64,000 nt of DNA, taken from contig NZ_KI912266.1 in the NCBI RefSeq assembly GCF_000235425.2, positions 6,106,029 through 6,170,028 on the forward strand. The letters are read 5' to 3'. How positions within the stretch are numbered: position 1 is the first letter of the stretch; each line of letters begins with the position of its first letter. A program made the translations under genes and the position numbers. This document shows positions 33,952 to 42,245 of the stretch, in pieces. The notes under the pieces are model-generated. The model was not told the origin of the DNA and did not search any database. It saw only the letters and a list, made by a program, of their open reading frames with translations. Source of the DNA: Pseudofrankia saprophytica. Its GTDB lineage: Bacteria > Actinomycetota > Actinomycetes > Frankiales > Frankiaceae.

Positions 33952-35100
33952 TCAGTCGTCGACGAGCTCGACGAGGGTGGCGTTGGCGGTGCCACCGCCT
34001 TCGCACATGGTCTGCAGGCCGTAACGCAGGCCGTTGTCACGCAGGTGGTGGACGAGGCGGGTCATCAGGATCGCGCCGGAGGCGCCGAGCGGGTGGCCGA
34101 CGGCGATCGCGCCGCCGAGCGGGTTCATCCGCTTCGGGTCGGCGCCGGTCTCGGCGAGCCAGGCCAGTGGCACGGAGGCGAACGCCTCGTTGACCTCGAA
34201 CGCGTCGATGTCGTCGATCGTCAGGCCGGCCCTGGCCAGCAGCTTCCGGGTGGCCGGGATCGGCCCGGTCAGGACCATCACCGGGTCAGCGCCGACGACG
34301 GTGCCGGCGACATAGCGGGCGATCGGTGCGAGGCCCAGCTCGCGCGCCTTCTCCGGTGTGGTGATCAGAATCGCGGCGGCACCGTCGGAGATCTGCGACG
34401 AGCTGCCGGCGTGGTGCAGGCCGTCCGCGCCCGCCACCGCCTTGAGCGCGGCCAGCGTGTCGGCGGTGGTGCCACGTCGCAGGCCCTGGTCGACGCCGAC
34501 CGGGCCGGCCTCGGTCGGCACGGTCACGATCTGGGCGTCGAAGGCGCCCGCGTCGATCGCGGCGGCGGCCCGCTCGTGGCTCTGCGCCGAGAACTCGTCG
34601 AGCTGGCGGCGGTCGAGCCCCCACCTGCGGGCGATCAGCTCGGCGCCGGTGAGCTGGTTGAAGTCGGAGCCGTCGTAGCGGTTACGGGCCGTGGCGCCGT
34701 AGGGCTCACCGCTCTGGCGGGAGGCGCCCAGCGGGATGCGGCTCATGCTCTCGATGCCGCCGGCGACGACGACTTCCTGCTGGCCGGACATCACGGCCAT
34801 CGCGGCGTAGTCGATCGCCTGCTGGCTCGACCCGCAGGCCCGGTTGATCGTGACGGCGGGCACGGACTCCGGCCAGCCGGCGGCGAGCACGGCGAACCGG
34901 CCGACGTTGCTGGACTGGTCGCCGAGCTGCCCGACGCAGCCCCAGTGGACGTCGTCGACCACGGCCGGGTCGATCCCCGTCCGGGCGACCAGCTCCCGCA
35001 GGACGAGCGCGGACAGGTCCACCGGGTGCACCCCGGCGAGCGCCCCGTTCCGCTTGCCGATCGGCGTGCGCACCGCCTCGACGATCACCGCTTCCGGCAC
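33952..35100 (-). CDS. Acetyl-CoA acetyltransferase / 3-ketoacyl-CoA thiolase
   Basis: 382 residues. The active-site Cys is in NRACGSSQQAIDYAA at about residue 89; the second block is NEAFASVPLAW, followed by GGAIAVGHPLGASGA (His) and the C-terminal CEGGG with the second catalytic Cys. Full length for the family. It either condenses two acetyl-CoA or cleaves 3-ketoacyl-CoA; degradation is more likely given the many acyl-CoA genes in the window. It is monocistronic here, followed by a strong hairpin. Confidence 0.95.
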   Translation of the reverse strand: MPEAVIVEAVRTPIGKRNGALAGVHPVDLSALVLRELVARTGIDPAVVDDVHWGCVGQLGDQSSNVGRFAVLAAGWPESVPAVTINRACGSSQQAIDYAAMAVMSGQQEVVVAGGIESMSRIPLGASRQSGEPYGATARNRYDGSDFNQLTGAELIARRWGLDRRQLDEFSAQSHERAAAAIDAGAFDAQIVTVPTEAGPVGVDQGLRRGTTADTLAALKAVAGADGLHHAGSSSQISDGAAAILITTPEKARELGLAPIARYVAGTVVGADPVMVLTGPIPATRKLLARAGLTIDDIDAFEVNEAFASVPLAWLAETGADPKRMNPLGGAIAVGHPLGASGAILMTRLVHHLRDNGLRYGLQTMCEGGGTANATLVELVDD

Positions 35101-35339
35101 TGCCGTACCCCTTCCCGACGCTCACATCCCACGGCCCGGCACCACCGACCGAAATTCGCTTCTCGCCAGACGATAGGACGGTTTCCACTACCAGGCCGGC
35201 ACATGTGCCGCACAGAACGTCGTACGCCGGCCACCCACGAGGCAACCAATGGCTTGCGCGAAGCCCGCTGGCGGCTCCCCGTCGAAGCCCGTCGGTGGTT
35301 CCTCGCAAAGCCCCACCGGGCGCGGGCTACGGTCAGGGC

Positions 35340-36146
35340 GTGCGCCTTGGGGTCTCTCCGTACGGCTCGGACCGCGACGAGACCGTCGCGTTCACGGACA
35401 CGGCGGTCGCCGGCGGGCTCGACACCCTCTGGCTCGGCGACGGGATGTTCCGCCGGCCGGACTTCTCCGGCTGGCGGGGCGGCCTGGAGTCGATGGTCGA
35501 GCTCGCCTGGTTCGCCGGCCGGCACCCGGGCACGCGGATCGGGATCACGGCCGCCGTGCTGCCGGTGCGGGACATGGACTGGCTGACGCGCCAGGCGGCC
35601 ACCCTCGACCAGCTCACCGCGGGCCGGTTCGTGCTCGCGGTCGCCGCCGGCTTCTGGGACGACGAGCTGGTCCACCGGGGCGTGGCGCCGGCCGAGCGCG
35701 GCCGTCGCTTCCGCGCCTGCCTGGACCAGCTGCGCGCCGGCCTGACCGGGGACGTCCTCTCGCCCGAGCCGTTCACGCCCGGTGGGCCACCGATCTGGCT
35801 CGCCGGCGCCGACGCGACGATGCGCCTGGCCGCCCGTCTCGGCCTGCCCTACCAGGCATCACGGGCGTTGCCGGACGACCTTGCCCCCCTCGCCGCCCGC
35901 TGGCGCGACCTCGGCGGTGGCCTGCTCGCCCACCGCATCTACGTCGAGGCCGGCACGGCCGTGCCCGACGGCGTCCAGGTCGCCCGCCACGTCCTCGCCG
36001 GCTCGGCCGGCCAGCTCCTCGACGGCCTGTCCCGCTACCGCGAGCTGGGCGTGGGCGACCTGTCGATGGTCCTCGGCCACGACGACGTCACCGCCCGCCG
36101 CACTCTCGACGTCCTGCTCGCCGACGTCCTCCCGGGCCTCCGGTAG
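35340..36146 (+). CDS. LLM-class flavin/F420-dependent oxidoreductase
   Basis: 268 residues from GTG 35340. Luciferase-like monooxygenase features: VAGGLDTLWLGDGMF, GIGVTA-like RIGITAAVLPVRDMDWLTRQAATLDQLTAGRFVLAVAAGFWDDEL, and PPIWLAGADATMRLAARLG. It is shorter than the typical 300-340 residues but all core blocks are present. Actinobacterial members often use F420 and act on alcohols, alkanes or natural products. It is divergent from the thiolase gene, with about 240 bases between. Confidence 0.9.
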   Translation: MRLGVSPYGSDRDETVAFTDTAVAGGLDTLWLGDGMFRRPDFSGWRGGLESMVELAWFAGRHPGTRIGITAAVLPVRDMDWLTRQAATLDQLTAGRFVLAVAAGFWDDELVHRGVAPAERGRRFRACLDQLRAGLTGDVLSPEPFTPGGPPIWLAGADATMRLAARLGLPYQASRALPDDLAPLAARWRDLGGGLLAHRIYVEAGTAVPDGVQVARHVLAGSAGQLLDGLSRYRELGVGDLSMVLGHDDVTARRTLDVLLADVLPGLR

Positions 36147-36325
36147 CGGCCGGAGAGCTCGCCGCGCCGCCCACCAGGCCTGACGGGTAGTCAGGACGGG
36201 ACGCGATCATCGGCGGGCACTCGACCGTGGTGCACGCAGGCAGGTAATGCGCGCAGGCAGGTAATAGGCGCGTCCACGTTGGCCTTCCGGCTGACCCCGG
36301 TGTTCACGGGCCGAGGTGACGCCCA

Positions 36326-36355
36326 TTGACATCTAACATACTAGTCCCCTATACC
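36326..36355 (+). promoter_or_regulatory. Promoter of the branched-chain ABC operon
   Basis: TTGACA (36326-36331), 18-base spacer, TATACC (36350-36355), about 45 bases before the first gene, in a stretch clearly richer in A/T than its surroundings. It fits a housekeeping sigma-70-type promoter. Confidence 0.75.
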
Positions 36356-36399
36356 TGACACCGCATCAGGAACAGGTCCGGGTCAGGTTGGGGGCGCCG

Positions 36400-37278
36400 G
36401 TGGACTTCGTCAACGACGTGGTGTGGCCGGGGCTGGTGTCCGGCTCCCTGTTCGCGCTGGTCGCGCTCGGGATCAACATGGTCGAGCGGGTCACGAAGGT
36501 GGTCAACTTCGCGCATGCGCAGCTGATCTACTGGGCGCCGCTGGCCACCCTCCTGCTGGCCCGTCAGTTCCACCTGCCGGTGGCGCTCGCGTTCGTGCTG
36601 GCGACGGTGGGCGTCGTCGCGGCGTCGCTCGTCGAGGAACGCGTCGCGATCCGGCCGTTCCTGCGGCGCGGGGCGGCGCTGCCGTGGATCCTGTCGACGC
36701 TCGCCGTCGGCACGCTGTTGGAGCGGGCGGCGCACTACCAGTTCTCCGGTGAGCCGCAGGCGTTCACCTACAACTTCGGCCAGGGGCCGGTCGACCTGTT
36801 CGGCATCCGCACCACCGGCGCCGAGATCGCGATCATCGTCGTCGCGCTGGTGCTCGTCGGCGTCGTGTCGCTGCTGTGGCGGATGACGCTGCTCGGCCGG
36901 CGGTTGCACGCGGTCGCCGAGGACCTCGACGGCGCGACCTCGGTCGGCATCTCGGCGGCCCGCGCCTCGCAGCTGGTCATGGCCGGCTCCGCGCTCGTCG
37001 CCGCCGTCACCGGCTTCGTCGCCGCGCCGTCGCTGCAGGTGGGCCCGTCGCTGGGGCTGACCCTGCTGTTCAACGGGTTCGTCGCCGCCGCGATCGGCGG
37101 GATCGGCAGCCTGCACGGCAGCCTGGTCGGCGGCCTGGTGCTCGGCTTCCTGCTGCAGTACGCGAACGCCAACTTCGGCACCCTCGCCCTGAACTCGGTC
37201 CTGTTCGGCACGCTCCTGGTCGTCTACCTGGTGCGCCCGCAGGGCCTGTTCGGCGATCGCGCGCTGCGGAGCGTGTGA
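36400..37278 (+). CDS. livH: Branched-chain amino-acid ABC transporter permease (LivH-type)
   Basis: 292 residues from GTG 36400 after a G-run; TTG 36388 is an alternative. Eight or so hydrophobic segments and the LivH family signature: LVSGSLFALVALGINMVERVTKVVNFAHAQLI at the N-terminus and FNGFVAAAIGGIGSLHGSLVGGLVLG near the C-terminus. It forms the membrane channel with the LivM part of the next protein. Its TGA overlaps the next ATG (ATGA), so translation is coupled. Substrate could be branched-chain amino acids, amides or other small acids. Confidence 0.93.
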   Translation: MDFVNDVVWPGLVSGSLFALVALGINMVERVTKVVNFAHAQLIYWAPLATLLLARQFHLPVALAFVLATVGVVAASLVEERVAIRPFLRRGAALPWILSTLAVGTLLERAAHYQFSGEPQAFTYNFGQGPVDLFGIRTTGAEIAIIVVALVLVGVVSLLWRMTLLGRRLHAVAEDLDGATSVGISAARASQLVMAGSALVAAVTGFVAAPSLQVGPSLGLTLLFNGFVAAAIGGIGSLHGSLVGGLVLGFLLQYANANFGTLALNSVLFGTLLVVYLVRPQGLFGDRALRSV

Positions 37279-39203
37279 TGACGACGGCGAGGCGCGCGAC
37301 CGCGCGGCTGTTACCCGCCGGCCGGGCCGCCGCCGGCCGGGCCGCGGTCGGGAAGGCCTGGACGGCGGCGGTGCCCGCCGGCAGCGCCCAGGCCCGGGTG
37401 CTCGGCACCGGGTGGTCCGTCGTCGCCCGGCCCTACGTCCACGTCGTCCTGCTGGCCGGCCTCGCCGTCCTGCTGGCAGGATCCTTCGGCTACGGCAGCT
37501 ATCGCGGCGTCATCGTGCTCACCCTGGTGATGTACGCGACGGCCGCCCTCGGGCTCGACATCCCGGTCGGGTACTCCGGCGTGCTGTCGATCGGGCATGG
37601 TGCCTCGTTCGCCGTCGGCATGTACGCGGCGGCGGTCACGTCCGGAAGCCATGCCCTGCCGGTCTGGCTCGCGCTGCCGATCGCCTTCGGGGTCGGCGCC
37701 GCGATCGGGCTGCTCATGGCGATCCCCGCCGGCCGGCTCGGCGGCCTGGGGCTCGCCGTCGTCTCCCTCGGCTTCACCATCGTGCTCGCCGACGTCGTCC
37801 GCGGCTGGGACTCGCTGTCCGGCGGGAACAACGGCATCCCCAACATCGTGGCCCGCTGGGGCTTCGAGAAGGCCGACGGGCTGCTCGACGACGCCGAGCT
37901 GCTCTACGTCGCCGTCATCGCCTTCGTGCTGGCATATCTCGCCCACTGGTACTTCCGGTCGGCCACCGCCGGTCGGTCGGCCGTGGCCGCCAAGTGCGAC
38001 CCGATCGGCGCCGGCGCGCTCGGCATCTCCGTCTACCGGACGCGGCTGCTGACGTTCACCCTGGGCTCCGGCATCGGCGCGGTCGCCGGCGGGATCAACG
38101 GCTACGTCGTCAGCTACGTGAGCCCGGCGAGCATCACCGTCGACCTGTCCTTCCTGTTCCTGGTCATGGTGGTGCTCGGCGGCGCCGGCAGCCGGATCGG
38201 CGCGGTGCTCGGCGCGGTGGTCATCGGTGGCCTGCCGATCTGGCTGGCCAAGTACCCCACCCTCAATGTCGTCCTCTACGCGGCGCTGCTGCTCGGCGTC
38301 GTCCTTTTCCGCCCGGCCGGCGTCGTCGCCCGGCGCGCCGTCGCCGTCCGGCTCCCCCGGCCCCCCGCCGAGCCGACGCGGCCGGCGCAGACGGAGGCCG
38401 CGGACGCGGCGGCCCCCGACCAGGCCCCGGTCCAGACCCCGGATGGGGGCACAGGCGAGGGTGCTGGCGAACAGCCGGTGCTGCGCTGCGAAGAGGTCAC
38501 CAAGCGGTTCGGTGGACTGGTCGCGCTCGACGCGGTGACGCTGTCGGCGAAGGCCGGCGAGGTGATCGCGATCGTCGGGCCGAACGGGTCGGGCAAGACC
38601 ACCCTGCTCAACGTGCTCTCGGGCATCTACCCGCTCGACGGCGGCGCCCTGGCGGTGGCGGGCGCGCGCGTCGACCGCCGCGGCCGCCGCGCGCTCGCCG
38701 CGCACGCGGTCGCCCGCACCTTCCAGACGCCGAAGGTGTTCGGCGACCTGTCCGTCGCCGAGCACCTGCATCTGGCCGCCCGCCGGCCGGTGCGGCACCG
38801 CGACGCCGCCGAGCGCGCCGCGTTCGAGCGGATCGCGTTCGCGCTGCTGGACGCCACCGATCTCCCGCTGGACCGCGTCAGCGGCGCCGCCGACCTCAGC
38901 CACGGGCAGCTGCGCTTCCTGGAGATCGCCATCGCCGTCAGCCGCGCGCCCCGGCTGCTGCTGCTCGACGAGCCGGCGACCGGCCTCGGCCCGAGCGAGA
39001 TCGCGCTGCTGACCGACACGGTCCGGGCCGTCGCGGCGCTCGGCTGCGCGGTCCTGCTCGTCGAGCACCACCTGGAGCTGGTGCACGCCGTCGCCGGCCG
39101 CGTCGTCGTCCTGCACCTCGGCGAGTTGCTCTGGTCCGGTCCACCCGACCGGCTCGGCGACTCGGACGAGGTCCGCGACGCCTACCTGGGGGTGGGCGTA
39201 TGA
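37278..39203 (+). CDS. Fused LivM permease - LivG ATPase of a branched-chain-type ABC transporter
   Basis: 641 residues. Residues about 50-360 are a LivM-type permease (YATAALGLDIPVGYSGVLSIGHGASFAVGMYA and MVVLGGAGSRIGAVLGAVVI). A 55-residue Pro/Ala/Glu-rich linker then joins an ABC ATPase: Walker A GPNGSGKTTLLN, Q-loop TFQTPKVF, signature LSHGQ (His in place of the usual Gly or Tyr), Walker B LLLLDEPATGL and the switch His in LLVEHHLE. The two proteins are usually separate; here one chain carries both. ATGA overlaps link it to livH and livF. Confidence 0.95.
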   Translation: MTTARRATARLLPAGRAAAGRAAVGKAWTAAVPAGSAQARVLGTGWSVVARPYVHVVLLAGLAVLLAGSFGYGSYRGVIVLTLVMYATAALGLDIPVGYSGVLSIGHGASFAVGMYAAAVTSGSHALPVWLALPIAFGVGAAIGLLMAIPAGRLGGLGLAVVSLGFTIVLADVVRGWDSLSGGNNGIPNIVARWGFEKADGLLDDAELLYVAVIAFVLAYLAHWYFRSATAGRSAVAAKCDPIGAGALGISVYRTRLLTFTLGSGIGAVAGGINGYVVSYVSPASITVDLSFLFLVMVVLGGAGSRIGAVLGAVVIGGLPIWLAKYPTLNVVLYAALLLGVVLFRPAGVVARRAVAVRLPRPPAEPTRPAQTEAADAAAPDQAPVQTPDGGTGEGAGEQPVLRCEEVTKRFGGLVALDAVTLSAKAGEVIAIVGPNGSGKTTLLNVLSGIYPLDGGALAVAGARVDRRGRRALAAHAVARTFQTPKVFGDLSVAEHLHLAARRPVRHRDAAERAAFERIAFALLDATDLPLDRVSGAADLSHGQLRFLEIAIAVSRAPRLLLLDEPATGLGPSEIALLTDTVRAVAALGCAVLLVEHHLELVHAVAGRVVVLHLGELLWSGPPDRLGDSDEVRDAYLGVGV

Positions 39204-39961
39204 GCACCGCCGAGCGCCCAGACCGCCCAGACAGCGCCGGCGCCGTGGCCGAGGTCGCGCCGCCGCTGCGGGTGGCGAACCTGCGGGTCGACTACCGCGG
39301 TGTCGTCGCCGTCGACGGAGTCAGCCTGGACGTCGCCGAGGGGCGCTGCGTCGCGGTCATCGGGGCCAACGGAGCCGGCAAGACGTCGCTGCTGCGCGCC
39401 GTCGGCGGCTTCATCCCCGCGGGCTCCGGCTCGCGGATCCAGCTCGCCGGAGCCGACGTCGCCAGGCTGCCCGCGCATCGCAGGGTGCGCGCCGGCCTCG
39501 GCAGCGTGCTGGAGAACAGGCACCTGTTCGGGCACATGACCGTGCGCGACAACCTCGGCCTCGGCGCCGCCGCCGCGCCGGGCCGAAGCGGCGCCGGCCT
39601 GCGCCGGGCCCTCGAGCTGCTGCCGGAGCTCGAGGGCCTGCTGGACCGCAGGGCGGCGACCCTGTCCGGCGGCCAGCAGCAGTTCGTCGCCATCGGCCGG
39701 GCGCTGGCGGCCGAGCCGCGGGTGCTGCTGCTCGACGAGCCGACGAACGGGCTCGCGCCCCGGCTGGTCGAACGCGTCGTCGACATCGTCAGGGCGCTCG
39801 GCGCCACCGGGACGGCGCTGCTCCTCGTCGAGCAGCGCCTGGAGGTCGCCACCGCCATCACCACCGAGATCCATGTGCTCGCGCACGGCCGGGTCGTCCA
39901 CGCGACCGGCGGCGACGTCTCCGACCTCGCCGAGATCGCCCACCGCGCCTACCTGGCCTGA
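39200..39961 (+). CDS. livF: Branched-chain amino-acid ABC transporter ATPase (LivF-type)
   Basis: 253 residues. Walker A GANGAGKTSLL, Q-loop region SVLENRHLFGHMTV, signature LSGGQQQFVAIGRAL, Walker B VLLLDEPTNGLAP and switch region LLVEQRLEVA are all present. It pairs with the ATPase half of the fused LivMG protein. The start overlaps the previous stop by the ATGA arrangement. Confidence 0.95.
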   Translation: MSTAERPDRPDSAGAVAEVAPPLRVANLRVDYRGVVAVDGVSLDVAEGRCVAVIGANGAGKTSLLRAVGGFIPAGSGSRIQLAGADVARLPAHRRVRAGLGSVLENRHLFGHMTVRDNLGLGAAAAPGRSGAGLRRALELLPELEGLLDRRAATLSGGQQQFVAIGRALAAEPRVLLLDEPTNGLAPRLVERVVDIVRALGATGTALLLVEQRLEVATAITTEIHVLAHGRVVHATGGDVSDLAEIAHRAYLA

Positions 39962-40053
39962 CCGCGCCCCGCGCGGGCCTGCCCACCCCCGGCGTCAGCG
40001 GAACACGAGGAAACCCGCGAAAGCGACGAGGAAGAAAAGGAAGAGGAACTGAC

Positions 40054-41322
40054 ATGCGATTAGGACAGCAACACCCAAGAAGGTCTCGCGTCGCCGTGCT
40101 GGCGGTGCCGCTGCTGCTCGCCGCGACGGCGCTGGCGGCCTGCGGCGGCGGCGATGACGACGACGGCACCGCCCCGGCGGCGTCGGCCGGCGGGACGCTG
40201 GCGCCGCAGACCGTCACCATCGGCCTGATCACGGCGCAGACGGGCCCGGCCGCGCCGGCGTACAAGCCGCTGGAGGACGCGGCGAAGGCGGCGATCGGCT
40301 ACCTCAACGACGGCAAGGCGAAGGCGTCGGGCATCACCTACAAGCTGGAGATCCGCGACAGCGGCGCCGACCCGAACCGGGCCACCATCCTCGCCCGCGA
40401 GCTGATCAGCGGCGGCTCGAAGGTGATCATCGGCGACATCGCCTCGTCGCCCGGTTTCATCGCCGAGCAGACCACGTTCAACAAGGAGAAGGTCATCGGC
40501 TTCACCTCGACGCCCGCCGACGCGATCTGGAAGGACGCCGGCGCCGAGGGCTCCTACCCGTGGGCGTTCGGCATCAGCGGCAACGACACGATGTTCGTGA
40601 CGCCCGAGTACCAGGCCGCCGCCGCGGGCAGCGCGAGCGGCAAGATCGCCCAGATCTACCTCGACCAGGGCTCGGTTCCCGGCTGGGCGAAGATCGCCAA
40701 CGGCCTGGCCGAGAAGGATGGCAAGACCCTGACCACCAAGGCGTTCGCCGCGACCGCCACCGACGTCAAGGCCCAGCTGCGCGACCTGCAGGCCAGCGGC
40801 GCCGACACGCTGCTGGTCTGGGCCTACGGCGCCCCGCTGCAGCTGGTGCTGAGCAACCTCGACCAGGTCGGCTGGTACCCGAAGATCGTGACGCAGCCGG
40901 ACGCGGCGCGCGCCAGCCTCCAGCAGGCCGTGCCGGCCAAGGTGATGGACAACGTCATCGCCGGCCCGATCACGGCGACGTTCGTGTCCAAGGACGGCGC
41001 GGCGCCCACCGGTGTCGTCGCCGACTACCTGGCGGCGATGACGAAGGTCACCGGCCGCGGGCCGGGCCAGTACGGCCAGAGCGACATCAGCGGGGCGTAC
41101 ACCTTCGACATGTTCCTCGCCTATGACGCCGCGGTCGCGAAGGCCGGCTCGACGGACTCGGCGAAGGTCCGCACGGCACTGGAGTCGGGAATGCAGGTCG
41201 AGGGCGTGATGGGCGTGCACACCTGGAGCCCGAGTGAGCGCAGTGGCCTCGAGTCGACCTCGTTCGCGGTCTTCGACCCGACCGAGTCCTGCGGCAAGGG
41301 CACCTGCGTCGCCGTCAAGTAA
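40054..41322 (+). CDS. Branched-chain amino-acid-type ABC substrate-binding lipoprotein
   Basis: 422 residues, with GGAAGAGG before ATG 40054. Signal peptide and lipobox LAAC near residue 29, then an acidic/Ala-rich linker and a periplasmic-binding type I fold: TIGLITAQTGPAAPAYKPLEDAAKAAIGYLNDG, VIIGDIASSPGFIAEQTTFNKEKV, and YGQSDISGAYTFDMFLAYDAAV. It is the outer receptor of the liv operon. It follows livF by 93 bases with no strong hairpin between them, so it is probably co-transcribed. Confidence 0.94.
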   Translation: MRLGQQHPRRSRVAVLAVPLLLAATALAACGGGDDDDGTAPAASAGGTLAPQTVTIGLITAQTGPAAPAYKPLEDAAKAAIGYLNDGKAKASGITYKLEIRDSGADPNRATILARELISGGSKVIIGDIASSPGFIAEQTTFNKEKVIGFTSTPADAIWKDAGAEGSYPWAFGISGNDTMFVTPEYQAAAAGSASGKIAQIYLDQGSVPGWAKIANGLAEKDGKTLTTKAFAATATDVKAQLRDLQASGADTLLVWAYGAPLQLVLSNLDQVGWYPKIVTQPDAARASLQQAVPAKVMDNVIAGPITATFVSKDGAAPTGVVADYLAAMTKVTGRGPGQYGQSDISGAYTFDMFLAYDAAVAKAGSTDSAKVRTALESGMQVEGVMGVHTWSPSERSGLESTSFAVFDPTESCGKGTCVAVK

Positions 41323-41423
41323 CCCCGCCGCCGGCGCCGGATCCCCCTTGTCGCCTGCGCGGTTGCTTGCGCGCAGCGGGCCGGCGCCGGCGGTCCGCCC
41401 TCCCCCACTACCATCATCGAGCT

Positions 41424-42245
41424 GTGACCGATCGCATACGGACCGGCCGCATGGGCTCTGATCCCGCGCCGACACCCCCCGCCAGGACGCACCGGCACCG
41501 GCCCTCGCCGGCCGGCCGCCCGGCTGTCGTGCTGCCCAATCCTCCGGAGCGTCCCCGGGTGCCGACGGCCGTCGAGACCGCGTCGGACTACATCCGGGCG
41601 CTCATCTTCCGGGGGGTGCTGCGCGGCGGCGACCGGATCCCGATCGACCAGATCGCCAAGACGCTCGGCATCAGCCGTCAGCCCATCCGCGAGGCGCTGA
41701 TCACTATGATCAACGACGACCTGGTGGTCGCCGAGCCGAAACGGGGGACGTTCGTCGCCACCTTCGGCCCGGAGGCGATCCTCGAACACTTCGACCTGTT
41801 CGGCGCCCTCGTCTCGCGTTCGATCGCCCGGCTGGTCGCCACCGCGGACGACGCCCTGATCGCCCAACTCCGCCAGATGCATGCGAAGGTCGACGCGCTC
41901 GCCGCGGCGGGCGACGTCGCGCGGGCGAACCAGGCGATGCTGGAGTTCCAGCGGTTCGTCTATCACCGCGCGGCGACGCCGCGGCTGTCGATGCTGGTGC
42001 GCTCGATGCAGCGGTTCGTTCCCGGTGAGGTCTACCTCGACACGGTCCCCACCGGCCTCGAGATCTCCCACCGCTTCCGCGTCACGCTCCTCGACGCGAT
42101 CGAGCGCCGCGACCCCGAGGCCGGCGCCCGCGCCATCACCGACCAGATGGCGTCCGCCGGCCGCCGCTTCTGCGAGGAGCTGCGCAGCCGTGGCGTCTTC
42201 GCGCCATCGCCGGCCGCGCCACCGGCGGACAGCGACGATGCCTAA
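41424..42245 (+). CDS. GntR-family (FadR/FCD) transcriptional regulator
   Basis: 273 residues from GTG 41424; ATG 41451 is also possible. The N-terminal 45 residues are disordered. The winged helix is ETASDYIRALIFRGVLRGGDRIPIDQIAKTLGISRQPIREALITM; the C-terminal FCD ligand-binding domain follows, with helical HFDLFGALVSRSIARLV and ISHRFRVTLLDAIERRDP. It directly follows the liv operon and is likely to control it. Its TAA stop shares bases with the stop of the convergent SulP gene. Confidence 0.9.
   Translation: MTDRIRTGRMGSDPAPTPPARTHRHRPSPAGRPAVVLPNPPERPRVPTAVETASDYIRALIFRGVLRGGDRIPIDQIAKTLGISRQPIREALITMINDDLVVAEPKRGTFVATFGPEAILEHFDLFGALVSRSIARLVATADDALIAQLRQMHAKVDALAAAGDVARANQAMLEFQRFVYHRAATPRLSMLVRSMQRFVPGEVYLDTVPTGLEISHRFRVTLLDAIERRDPEAGARAITDQMASAGRRFCEELRSRGVFAPSPAAPPADSDDA

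Noticed and set aside
40060-41475. Long open frame antisense to the binding-protein gene
   Set aside because: No domain, His/Arg/Gly-rich; it is the shadow of the coding strand.
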